64,000 bases of DNA, taken from Calliopum simillimum. Taxonomy: Eukaryota > Arthropoda > Insecta > Diptera > Lauxaniidae. Shown here piece after piece: positions 25,045 through 36,091 of the stretch. The translations under genes and the position numbers were made by a program. Below the pieces are notes generated by a model that saw only the letters and a program-made list of their open reading frames with translations, searched no databases and had not been told where the DNA came from. Positions within the stretch are counted from its first letter, which is position 1. Every line of letters begins with the position of its first letter. The stretch is taken from the NCBI GenBank assembly GCA_951812925.1, contig OX638371.1, positions 744,001-808,000 of the forward strand, read 5' to 3'.

Positions 25045-26349
25045 AGGACTGCCCCAGAAAAATTTGACCCTTTTATTCCTTAAGATTATGATTTACCTGA
25101 TGATCGTGCAGGTCGAAATATGGATGCTAAATTTTTTATATAACATGACGATTAAAAAAATATATAACACTTGGCAAACAAACTTCAGAAGATAAAGATA
25201 TCTAGCAATCAAGAAAAAAAGATCAAACTCATTTTGTACACTTGCATGCAAAAACGAGAATTAAAATATTCAGCCATAGCTAAAAAAATATGTGCATCAA
25301 AAATCACTGTCCAAAGGGTTATTTCGAACTATAGAAAGGGTCAACTTATTACGCGAAAAAAGAGTTTAGGTAGAAAAGCCAGTATAGACCCACAGTTGGT
25401 GAAAAAAGTGAAGCGCCTTTTTAATCAGAATCCCAACACTTCAGAACGAGATATGGCTGCCAGAGCAGGAACCTCAAAATTTTCTATAAACAGACTAAAG
25501 AAAAAACTTAAGCTAAGAACCAACAGAGTGCAAAAAGTAACAAACCGTTCCGATGAAAAGCAGTTAGAGGCTCAAAAGCGAGCTCGAAAGTTATATGTCG
25601 GTTGCCTGACTTAATTTGACTGCTGCATAATGGACGATGAAACATACGTTAAGGCAGATTTTAAACAGCCAACAAGACACGAATTTTGCACCTGTTTGGA
25701 GGAGGGGCAGATACAGAGCAAATTTAAAGAGAAGAAAATTACAAAATTTCCCAAGCAGCATATGGTTTGGCAGGCCATATGCACCTGCGGTCTGAGGAGC
25801 ATTTTTTTTTTATTTTTTTTAACACTGGGCACAATTAACTGAAAAATTTATATTGATGAATGCTCTAAAAAACTTTTTTTGCCATTTATTCGTAAGCACG
25901 GAGGTACTGTAATGTTTTGGCTTGATTTAGCAACCTCTCACTACTCTAGAGCCACCATAAAATGGTACAAAAGCAATAATGTAAATTTTGTTCCCAAAAA
26001 TGCGAATCCACCTAACTGCCCACAGCTTCGACCTATTGAGAGATATTGGGCTCTAATGAAATCAAATCTTCAGAAGAGTAAAAGCACTGCAAAAAATTTA
26101 AAAGATTTCAAAAATAAGTGGCGAAGGTCGTACGGTACTGTCGACGAAACAACTGTACAATACTTAATGAAGGGTCTTAAGAAAAAAGTAAAATATTTTT
26201 ATAAAAAAATAAATATTTGTTAATAGTGTAATGTTATTTATGTTTGTTATACTACTCACTAATAAATAAAAAAACAAAATTTAAAAAAAATTAATTACGT
26301 ATTTTTTTGTTAATGAAAAACAAAGGGACAAATTTTTCCGGGGCAGTCT
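25045..26349 (+). mobile_element. Tc1/mariner DD37E transposon, nearly full length
   Basis: The 1305-bp element has TIRs of roughly 28 bp beginning AGGACTGCCCCAGAAAAATT at 25045 and its complement ending at 26349, flanked by TA (25043-25044 and 26350-26351). The TIRs differ at a few positions. It carries one transposase gene in a single uninterrupted register (25171-26223). Length, TA duplication and transposase type all fit a complete Tc1/mariner-superfamily element. Confidence 0.85.
25171..26223 (+). pseudogene. DD37E transposase with two stops and lost ATG
   Basis: One frame of 350 codons plus stop spans the whole gene without frameshift. Residues 1-147 contain two helix-turn-helix regions (about 31-58 and 84-112) with a GRK linker near residue 67, as in paired-like Tc1 DNA-binding domains. 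The catalytic motifs are MDDETY (first Asp about residue 156), FWLDLATSH (Asp252) and RPIERYW (Glu290). There are 37 residues between the second Asp and the Glu, which is the DD37E signature known from mosquito ITmD37E elements. Defects: TAA at codon 148 (25612-25614), TGA at codon 224 (25840-25842), and TTG where ATG is expected at 25171, with a stop just upstream. Each is a single-base change, so decay is recent or slow. Confidence 0.85.
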
Positions 26350-26351
26350 TA

Positions 26352-27839
26352 TGTCAATTCTATTTATATACAATTTTTTTTTTCGAATAGTTTTTTTTTA
26401 GAAAATAACGAGATATGCGAAACGGGCAAATAAAGTGCTCTAAGAAGCTGTTAGGGATTGGATGGATAATGACATTTTTACACTTTATGGTATAATTGCA
26501 TAGTAAAATATTAAAAACTTAATTAAAATTAAATTATTAAACGAAAGTATCTGAATTATATAGTTCAAATATCAAATTTTAAATTTAAATATGGTCTTTA
26601 CTCCCGAAACATTAAATGGTACATTTCTCGGAGTGTGACCCTCATATATTTTTCACCAAATAAATTTATTTTCCGTGAACTTTTAGGCAATATTTTTAAA
26701 ACATTTTATTTATAAAAAAAAAAAAAAACATGTAAAGACACAAAACTGCAAAATTCAAAATAAGTGTTTGGGGTACTCTGAAATTTTTTCAGAATGCAAA
26801 AATACCACTGTGCTGGATATTGTGACAAAAAAAAAGAGAGTATTTCCTTCCAGTTCAAAACGGAAATTTGCAATGAATTTAATGAATACAAGAAAGCAAC
26901 AACGAAGGAACAAAAGGATTCAATACTGCACGAAACTCAAAAAGAGCGATTGTTCGGCACAAAATTAACCATCTCCGGACATGCAAAGCTCGGGCCTAGG
27001 AAAAGCAATGTTGAGTTGAATGATAGTGATGCCACAGCAAGTGTATTAGACAACCAATGGGGTCTGCATGTACCCTATAATTCTCTTTGGACATTAAGCA
27101 CAGCTGCTCTGCTGTCAGCAACAATGTCGGCACAGTGTTCTCTTTTAGTTGGTTGGCTGGTACCAGGCATTTTTATGGCATAGCGTAGCAAAGGCTTAAT
27201 TTATTTTCGTTAACTAATGTTTTTAGTGCAAAAATGACGACGCAAACACAGGGTTCAAATGTGGCCTAAAATTGTAGTAAATGAAAAAAAAAAAGGTAAT
27301 ATAAATCAACCAATTAATTTATGAGTAATTTAAACGAAGAAAAATTTACAAGTTTATATCCAAGATATCGTTAAGTAAAGAACTAGCTTTTAGATTTTTA
27401 GTGGCTTAGAAAAGATAATTTATTTATCGAAATTTTAGGTCAAAAAAAATTTAGGGAAACTTATTATAAAAAATATGTACATATTTGATAGTCAAAGGAA
27501 GGGAGAAGAGCAGCTAAAAGGCTTTGTAAATCATCAGTTGTACAATATCTCCACTTCAAATCTGTGTTTTTTGGTACTTCTAGGAAAGCGTATTTCAAAA
27601 TACTGACGTGGTGAAGCTACTTTTGTTTGAATCGTTTTTAACAGTCGAGAAGCATCATTATAGCCCAATAAACAAAAAAAAAAAAAAAAAAACTTTGCAA
27701 ATGCAGGAAATATTTCTTAGCAAATTTAAGTTGACTAGAGTTCGCCTTGTGGCCGAAATTCGACCATTTCGATTTTACCATAAAATATAGGAAAAAGTTT
27801 TTTACCCTTCCATGGCCGATAAAACACAAAAAGCTTTAA
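26352..27839. other. AT-rich stretch with one doubtful ORF
   Basis: Apart from the ORF at 26794-27183 nothing coding is seen. Poly-A runs lie at about 26716-26729 and 27666-27690. Confidence 0.5.
26794..27183 (+). CDS. Unrecognised 129-residue ORF
   Basis: The frame starts MQKYHCAGYC and ends LVPGIFMA. The first half is Lys/Glu-rich and hydrophilic, the last 40 residues are hydrophobic. A pyrimidine-rich run followed by CAG lies just before the ATG and could be a splice acceptor. No domain is recognised. It might be a transposon fragment or a chance frame. The absence of any partner exon or conserved motif keeps confidence low. Confidence 0.15.
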   Translation: MQKYHCAGYCDKKKESISFQFKTEICNEFNEYKKATTKEQKDSILHETQKERLFGTKLTISGHAKLGPRKSNVELNDSDATASVLDNQWGLHVPYNSLWTLSTAALLSATMSAQCSLLVGWLVPGIFMA

Positions 27840-28372
27840 ATATTCTTTTTTAGGGTTCGGGCTATCTGCATCGGTGCAACAGCTAAGTTGCAATATCGTA
27901 ATTTCCATTTAGAGGCGTGTAACTCCTACTAAAGAGCAAACAGTTTTTGATATCTTTCTATACCAAAATTCATCAAAATCAATCATGCTTTCGTGCTATA
28001 TAGTGCTAACTCTATATCTATACCAAATTTCATAAAAATCTTATGCAGTATTTTTGCCGTGAGAGCGTTTTTTCCATTTAGGGGCGTGGCATCTCCCACT
28101 GAAAAACATAATGCTCATATAATCATTCATTAGTGCTAACCCTATCTTCATACCAAATTTCGTTAAAATCGATGCACCGGTTTAGCTGTGAGAGCGTTTT
28201 TTTTTTTCATTTAGGGGCGTGGCACCGCCCACTTAAAAAAAATATATTCCTATGCACTGCTCCTCCTCAAAACTTTTCCAACAAAAAAAAATCAAGCAAA
28301 TCGATTTAGATTTAGGTATAGAAACAGGGACTGAACCGATTTCGTTTGCCTATTTATATATAGATTTCGTAA
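27840..28372 (+). repeat. Modular dispersed repeat (TTTAGGGGCGTGGC units)
   Basis: The phrase TTTAGGGGCGTGGCA followed by CCCACT appears in three degenerate copies, near 27909, 28078 and 28212. Between them lie variants of ATACCAAATTTC, AAAATC and GTGAGAGCG, giving a unit of 130-170 bp. The segment ends in TATTTATATATAGATTT. This has the look of a non-autonomous dispersed repeat. The class is not known to me. Confidence 0.55.
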
Positions 28373-31295
28373 AGTGTCAATACTTCAGTGCAAATACTTT
28401 GAGTTAATCTCTTTGTTTTTCTTTTCCTTCCAGGAAATTGAAAAAAAAATTTCGTTGCTCAAGATTAATGATGTTGTTTACAAGATGTTAATTAAAATTA
28501 ACAGATACCAAAATCAATGCACAGGGTGTATAAGATAAAATTCTTAACGAAAAAAACTGAACCACAAGTCTCAACCTGTTGCACCCTGTTCAAAAGTACG
28601 TCCAAAGTTTTTTTCCCCATTTAATTAATGACTTGTTTACGCAGTTAATACAGTGGCGGTAATTAACAGAGTCCTTTTAAAACGAAGTTACGGAAAGAAG
28701 ATAAAAGGGCAAATGAAAAAGAAAAAAAAAAAAAATGGACAGTTGGTTCGACCCGCAGCCAAATGGGTTAAAAAGCAGCTGGTGTTTGCGGCAAAAGATG
28801 TTGAAAGTTGTGATGCCACAACGAAAATTAATTGTTGCACAGGTATTTCAAATGTAAATGGAAATGGCAAAATGAAAGAAACTAAAAAAAATTTAATTTA
28901 AAGTAAAAATTCAATAGAGAAATTTCTTAATGAAAAAACTTTATGATATATAAACAAAGATTACGAAAGTTACATACAAATCTTTATTTCCGTATGTGTA
29001 TTATGTTTACATATTCAAACAAAAATTTCCTAAATATTAATGTTTGGTAAAACAGCAATGAAAGTTCCCTCAAACAAACTCAACAAGCAAACAGTTTGAC
29101 ACACAATTTGCTGGCAAGACAAATTGATACAACGCTAAAATCAAATCCGAGACGTACTACCGTATTAGAAAGCTTATTCACACATATAATGTATGAGCAC
29201 AGACAGGGCCGTTTGCTTTTTTATCCTGTGCAAATCTTAAAACTGTCCCCTCCCAATCTTATCCTTTTTAGGTTCACTGTTATTCAATGTATTTTGAAGC
29301 AATATTACTAGCCATATGCAACTATGGTATTTTCAAAACTAGTCATGTGTTTTCAGAGGTCCGTATTGTTTCAACTTTTCATTTCCGAAGCTTTTTGATG
29401 AAAATGGTTAGTCACATGATACAAAGTATAATATTGATTTGTATTAAGGAAAAAGTAACCGTTTAGGAACTATTCAATAAAATCGAGTTTTTCGACTTTT
29501 TGCAGTTTTTTTAAGAATATTTCCTACGGTTATTACGGTAACTTTTAAAATCAATAAAATTTGTAAGACCTGTAATTTTCCACAAAAGAGATCCAAACAC
29601 TTTTTATTGATCGACTCACCGTTTTTTTATCAAAAAGTAAAAAAGTAATCGCACAGATTTCGGAATAGGTCTGATTAATTTTTATAAGAATTGAAGGTTT
29701 AAGGTAAAGAAGTCTGCTTTCTGTGACCAGTAAACTTGTTGCTTGTATGAACTATTGGAAAAATTCAGCTTTGAAATAATTTCTTTAAGTATTGCATGTC
29801 GGCTGCCCTAAATAAAATAGAACCTATATATGTATGTATATTTTTAGTCCAATGCTTAGCGCCCTGCTCATTTACACTCTTTGTTTGTGTGACTGATACG
29901 CTCCTGCACACAAACGCTGCAGCATATAAGTACAAACAAACCTTTCAAATACACATGTACATACATATGTAGTAATAGAATACGCTAAGAACACATTTCG
30001 CTTTATTTTGCTGACATTTGGTGAAAATTAATCCCAATTGAATGAACACCCAAAATTGATTACTAACACACTCACACACACACACAAACACCCAAGTGCA
30101 TCACACAAATACACATATGTATAAAAGATTCAAGCATTTTTGATGCTTGGATGTTGTCGGTACCAGGGTTGACAAATTTAAATTTCGTCTTTAGAGTATT
30201 TGTGCGCCATGCTACATTTATTGCTATCACTGCACCATTAGCCAAGGATGTAGCCAAGAACGTGGTGCAGATCAATTGGTATTGTACTGGTGATGCCAAA
30301 AATTAAAGACTCTCAGTCAGCAGGACTGCCGGGCCAAAGCATTTAAATAGGTGATAAGTAAAAAGAAAGCACCCATATCATCTCAGTCTACAGGTCGTTA
30401 TGCACTTTTGTATTCGCTATATTCTCAAAAGCGAGAGAACGAATATCTACTGTACCTCTGAGATAAAATTGAATTTCGATGCGCCGTTCTCTACTAATTT
30501 TTATCTTGGAGGCCCTTACTTATTAACTAGAATATGCTGAAACCTACTCGAGTTGGCAGCCCTGTTTAATGTTACGCATTAGCACAAATCAACTCTGCTA
30601 ATGCAGTATATAACTGTGAATGGTGAATTAAGTTTAAGCTGTCGGTCTGTCCCACTTTCTCTCTCTCTTAGCTATCGAGATTTTTTGTTGTTGTTTTTGT
30701 TGCTCCAGTTTTTGTTGTTATCGTGTTTGCATTATGCTGTTTATGAGCAACAATTTACGGCAACTGATTGACATCTTAATCGCTTTGACATTTAATTACA
30801 TGTAAATGTCGCTTCTATGCGTTGTTTTCACTGCATATACAAATTACTTTGCACACATGCATACGCACTTAAAACACTAACTGAAGCGAATTATAAATTA
30901 AATGGCTTTTTTGCCAAAACGTTCTAAGGAAATCTGGGGTAACTTTTTTGAGGTAGAATAATTGCTTAATAGTCTATTGAAAAGGTCCTTCAGAAACTTG
31001 CCAAAAAAGAACTAAGACACATGGGTTTTTATTACAGAAATCGGTAAATGCGTCTTTTAAGAAGAAAAACCAACGGAATGCTATCAAAGGTGGAAGTCGC
31101 AGAGGGGGGAATGCGCTCTTTACAGTTTTTTCAATATATCTAGTAAACAAAGCAAAATTTCGATATTTTAAAATTTGCCATCGAAGTAGCTTATTTAAAA
31201 AGTGGCTTATGCTACAAATGTTGAAACCAAAAAAAAAGTAAGCATAAATTTCGCATTCTTCTGTCTTTTTACTCTTTTGTCTACAACATTTTTAG
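28373..31295. other. AT-rich non-coding stretch
   Basis: No gene is supported. A (CA)n microsatellite lies at about 30065-30085. The frame at 30072-30299 (minus) is partly this microsatellite and shows no domain. Confidence 0.5.
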
Positions 31296-32425
31296 GGTCA
31301 GAGATAGGTAAAAAAAATAGCCAAATATAAAAAAAGAAGATAAAATTTCATTTAAAAATCTTCATTAAAAAACTCCTTAGGTTAAAAATTGACCAATCGA
31401 ACATGGAATTTTCGGTTATGCAGTCGGAAAATCGGTCTTAAAATCACCCAGGAAATACGTGAGCATTTTTTTCAGAATTTTTTGAAACTTTTTATAACAT
31501 TTCAAAAAAATATATTAAAAAAGCTCAAAAAGTTCTGAACAAAAATGCTTACGTATTTCCTGGGTGATTTTAAGTATTTTTTAGGTGCATAAAGTGAGCC
31601 ATGCAGGTGTGACGAATTTCGTTGTTTTTTGGTTGGGAATTTCGAGCTATTTTCGAGCTTTTCAACAGTAATTTCGAGCTGTCTGGGAAATTTTCCATTT
31701 TCAGGAAAAGCGGAAAAATTGTTTTGCATAGCTTGGTTTATTTTCTCAGACAGACGAACTCGCGGGAAGAGTGAGCGATGAAATCTTTTAATGCAGGAAT
31801 TTCGAGCTACTTTTGAGCTAATTTTGAGATGGAAGCATTTTCCGGAAAACTCCGAATTTTCCCGGAAAATTCCAAAAAACTTTTTTTATGGGTAACTTTA
31901 TTTTTTTCAGCCAGACGAATCCGAGGGAAGAGTAAGCGATGCAATCTTTTAGTGCAGGAATTTCGAGCTGACCTTGAATGAAGTGTTTTCTGGAAAACCT
32001 TAAATTTCCCCGGAAAATCCCAAAATAATTTTTTAGGGCTTGTATAATTTTTTTAGCCGGACGAACCCATGAGAATATTTGGCGATCATATCATTCGTCT
32101 GGCTGAAAAAATAAACTAGGCTATGCGGAAAATGGAAAATTTCGCAGACAGCTCGAAATTACTATTGAATTTGCTCAAAAATAGTTCGAAATTCTCAACC
32201 AAAAAACATTAAAATTTGTCACACTTGTATGGCTCACTTTATGGACCTGTATTTTTGCCTTGTTCACTTTTTTCGTAAGATGGCTTAGCTTTGAATTAAA
32301 GCCGAATATCCGACAGCATAAACAAAACTTCCATATTCGATTTACCTAAGAAATTTTTTAATAAAGCAAATTTTATCTTCTTTTTTTATATTTTGCTATA
32401 TCTTTACCTGTGTCTGATCGTAAAA
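31296..32425. mobile_element. Foldback element with nested palindromic core
   Basis: Inverted arms pair 31296-31440 with about 32297-32425 (phrases AAAAAAAGAAGATAAAATTT and CGAACATGGAATTTT), and 31581-31750 with 32090-32255 (phrases AAAGTGAGCCAT and AATTTCGAGCTGTC). The left arm alone carries a palindrome at 31441-31575, centred near 31508, whose ends read AAATCACCCAGGAAATACGT. The centre (31740-32090) holds about three tandem modules with CAGACGAAC, GAGTGAGCGAT and GGAAAATTCC. No target duplication is clear. The core resembles parts of the 36.1, 48.5 and 63.2 kb foldbacks. Confidence 0.6.
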
Positions 32426-32458
32426 AATTAATAGGTAATATAATATAGACACTCCCAG

Positions 32459-32785
32459 TAAAATCTTCGTTTACATGTAATCGGTCGAGTAATCTAAAAA
32501 ATTGTTTGCATCGATTACTTTCTGGGTTACATAAGGCATTATTTTAACACATGCATGTCATTGGGCTTAATCGATTACCTTAATAAAACACTCGCTTACA
32601 TGTAATCGATCAAGTAATTGAAAAAATTATTTGTATCGATTACTTTCTGGGTTACAAAGGCATTATTTTAGCATACGCATTTCATTGGGCGGAATCGATT
32701 ACCCCAACAAAACATTCGATTACATGTAATCGATCGAGTAATTTAAAAAGTTATTTGTATAGATTACTTTCTGGGTTACTTTTGC
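32459..32785. repeat. Three-unit minisatellite, about 124 bp period
   Basis: Three copies begin at about 32459, 32582 and 32706. Each contains TTACATGTAATCG, then AGTAAT, then ATCGATTACTTTCTGGGTTAC. The third unit includes the perfect 16-bp palindrome CGATTACATGTAATCG. Related phrases (GCATTACATGTAAT) recur at about 33003-33055. Confidence 0.8.
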
Positions 32786-34377
32786 GTTATATAAGTACTA
32801 AATCAATGTAGTAGGACGTTATAGATATATTTTGGGTTTTGTTTTGGGCCAAAAGTTCATTAGAGGAAACATTATCCGAAATATTATCTCTTTACTATTT
32901 ATTTCTTTTGAAATATTAACAAATGTTAACGTCAAAATGACTTAAAAATCAAAAAATCTTAAGTATAAAACTTTCGAAATTTACGTTCTCACATTACCCA
33001 TTGCATTACATGTAATTGAAAAAGTATTTCATTATTTATTGCATTACATGTAATATTTAACATGTTTTAACATTCAAGTAATGCGTTAGGTAATCAATTA
33101 TCGTATAAGGGGCTACAAATTTATTAAAAAATTTTATTGGGCTGCTAAGTAAATTGCTAATATTTGTCAGTGTACAGTTGCCTATGTTAACAAAGTTTAT
33201 AAGCCTTCTTTCAGTTCCTTCTTTTGAAAATATTTTTTTTTGTAATGAACTAAATAAGCGCAAATTTGCGACATAATTTACTTAGTGGGCGCTTTAAGTA
33301 AATTATGTCTCAAATTTGCAATAGTGCGTTAATTTTGATGTTCAACATCCTTGTTAATAATTTGGTAATTTGACCACAAGCTCACACTACAAACAGAACT
33401 TGAACGCATCAACACTTTTACTTTGGTTGCAGAATAATTGGAACACGTCTTACATGACCCAACTGGAAATTGAGCATTTGGTTTGACTTTATGGACTCTT
33501 TTTTCAGTTTTTATTCAAAACCATTCCATTTTTTTTGTAAATTTCTAAGTCTTTTTGTGGTATTTTTTTACATGCCATACTTTCGTTTGATTTTAATACG
33601 ATTCCTATTGGGAATGAAAATTCGCATGCATATTAGTGCTGTCCAACACCTTGTTATGCGAAAGTCCTTTCAACTACTTTGTTGCCTGCTGCCTGATCGC
33701 TTGCTTAATCCTGCGGCGTGAAATAACAAACGATTCAGCAGAAAATGGCAGTATGCACGACTAGCAATCATATTCATGTCCTTCTAAGGACACTCGCACA
33801 CATACTGCTCAGAGTGTATGAAGACAAGCTTACCACACAGCGTATGCACCATGAAATATAAACATCACTAGAAACACTTACACACACACACACAGCCATG
33901 AGAGGACAAAATAGAAGCAAAGGAAAAGTGCGAACTCATTAGTTTAAGGATTAAGCTAAAATGAATTTATGTGTCTGCAGCACTTAGTACGTGCATGTGT
34001 GTGTTGTGTCCTGTTAATTGCATTACTTAAATGTGTACAACTGCTCTCGCATGTTTGCATGTATGTACATACGTTTGTGTGAGTAACTTGCAAACACAAA
34101 CGTAAGCAAATCATGGCTTCCTGGTTTGTCAGCCAAAGTTATTTAATTACAAAGTTAAAATCAGAATTCCAAGCAACAGCAGCAGCTTCCTATTCGTTTT
34201 CAGTAAGTTTATTCATGATGTTTTCTTTTTCAGCATTTTAACCCATTATTTTTGCAGTTGAAAATAGGACCATCGTTTATTATTTATGTACATATTTGTA
34301 AAAACTTTATGTTAACATTTATATGAAACTAAAAATATATAGCTTCTACAACTCTAATCTGATTGGAATTCATTTGT
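32786..34377. other. AT-rich stretch containing one short hairpin
   Basis: No gene is supported. The hairpin at 33260-33319 is listed separately. Short CA runs occur at about 33879-33893. Confidence 0.5.
33260..33319. repeat. 60-nt hairpin, 25-bp stem
   Basis: The arm GCAAATTTGCGACATAATTT (continuing to 33284) pairs with 33295-33319 with one mismatch in 25 bp, leaving a 10-nt loop (GTGGGCGCTT). It could be the end of a tiny MITE or a precursor-microRNA-like stem. Conservation or expression would be needed to tell. Confidence 0.6.
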
Positions 34378-34958
34378 ATGCCCTACACATGGGGTATATT
34401 CATTTTGTCCTTCCGTTTGTAACGCATAAAAGAAGGCGTGGCAGATATAGAAAAGTATATATATTCTTGATCAGCGTCACCTCATTAGCAGTTATAGCCA
34501 TGTCCGTCTGTCTAATTCAATGAAATTTGATTCACTGCCTTCGTCGTTAAAGATCATTTATGGGATTGAAAATGAGCGAAATCGGTCAACGGACACGCCT
34601 ACCGCTCATACGAAATATATATTCAAAACGCAACTTTAGGAGTATTTTTCACGACAATGCGACGAAAATACACATAAATACTATGAGTTGTAAGCGCAAG
34701 CTCTGAGAAAAAACTGCGCGAAATCGAAAAAGAAGGCGTGGCACATCCCATATAAGCAAACGCTTCAAATCGCTATAGTGAAAGAGTTTTTTTAGATAAT
34801 CCAACTAAATTTCACTCAAATACTAAGAACTATAAATGCAAGCTCTGAGCAAAAACTGTGTGAACTCGGACAAGAGGGCGTGGCACCTGCCCTATGTACT
34901 GCAGTGTACATAGGTTATTTATTGTTTGGCCAGGTCAAATATTACACCCTTACTAGTA
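34378..34958 (+). repeat. TATACCCTACAC-type dispersed repeat, copy 1
   Basis: This copy shares with 41236-41908 the ordered phrases CCCTACAC, TTTGTCCTTCCGTTTGTAAC, GGCGTGGCAG, ATATATTCTTGATCAGCGTC, GCCATGTCCGTCTGTC, ATCGGTCAACGGACACGCCT, GGAGTATTTTTCACGACAAT and a tail TTACACCCTTACTAGT. Repeats with this opening and the GTCCGTCTGTC phrase are widespread in flies. I cannot assign a transposon class. It contains no reading frame of interest. Confidence 0.75.
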
Positions 34959-36088
34959 ATAATTTTATTCATGCGCCACTGAACTAGTGAGCAAGTGCTA
35001 ATGGGTTAAAGAAATTTGCAAAAATTGTGGGTCTTATTTTGTCAATTCAAGTGTGAATTTTGGGAATGCAGCAGTCAAAATTAGGCTCAAAGTCTGCAAT
35101 GTGAAGTAATAGAAATGTCCCCATTTGCAAAATACGCCAAGGTACTTATTCTTCGTTTGTATGGCGCTGTGCCTGCATTACTAAAATGTTTATGAATGCT
35201 ATCGTCAGCATTGTACATACAGGAACACAAAACGGCAAATAGTCATTTGATGGAAAATAATTTTCAGAAATAAATTTAAGATTGTTATTTTCGAAGTATC
35301 TCCATGAGTATGCACGAAAGAAATATAGGCAATTTTAACCTCTCGTACACTTAAGCGGTACGCCCTAAGCTGCCATTGTATTACCGAAATATATTTTCAC
35401 TAAATAACAATTTTTTTAAAATGGACCTACTATAAGCACTTTCGGGGTCTGGCGCCATCTAAAATTATGTGTAAGACCTGCTTTCAATAGTACCACAAAA
35501 AAAGATTTCTTCAGCATTATAATCAAAACCTAACACATTGTTGACTTTCCAAATTTATTGGAGCAACTTGTGGTGTGCGGAGCTGTCCCTAAAAATAAGT
35601 AAAGGCCAAAAAAAGCCAGCAAAACTGTCATGGTCCAAGTCAAAATGAAGTTTTGGCTCAAAGCCCAAAAGAAAAACACGACATATGTTAATTTCGCTCA
35701 ACTTTATGCCACTGTGCAGCGACAAGTCGCTTTTGGTGCTGCTGCAGATTGTGGCCGGTGCTGTGGTCGTTGATGTTCGCGATTTGCACAACCAGTGATA
35801 ATTATTGGTTGCCACAGTCACAGTGTTTCCGCTGCCAGTAGAAATAGCTACCGTTGTGCAAGTTAATTGGCCCAAATTAATTAGAACTCTGTTATCAGGC
35901 ATTTGGGTGCCAGTGTTAATCGTATGAGCGTTCGTAATTAATTAAATGCTCTCTCCTGACACAATCATTGTGCCTAATTGAGTTCAGCATTTTGCACTTT
36001 TCTTTTGTTGAATTTTTGTGTTTGTTGTTGCCACTCGCATTACACAAAATTGGGCCTGATTTATCTAAAAATATAATTGCAACTGTGA
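34959..36088. other. Non-coding stretch, partly less AT-rich
   Basis: The bases 35700-35900 are less AT-rich, with repeated GCTGCTGC, GGCCGGTGC and similar phrases, and could be conserved regulatory DNA. The 115-residue frame on the minus strand there (35555-35902) shows no domain or splice context. Confidence 0.4.
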
Positions 36089-36091
36089 TTA

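Noticed and set aside
30065..30299. Minus-strand frame starting MASPVQYQLICTTF
   Set aside because: It ends in a CA microsatellite and has no supporting motif.
32459..32785. CRISPR-like regular repeats
   Set aside because: Only three diverged 124-bp units, no unique spacers, and eukaryotic context.
35555..35902. 115-codon minus-strand frame with Thr/Ser-rich start
   Set aside because: No recognisable domain, splice sites or partner exons. More likely chance openness in less AT-rich DNA.
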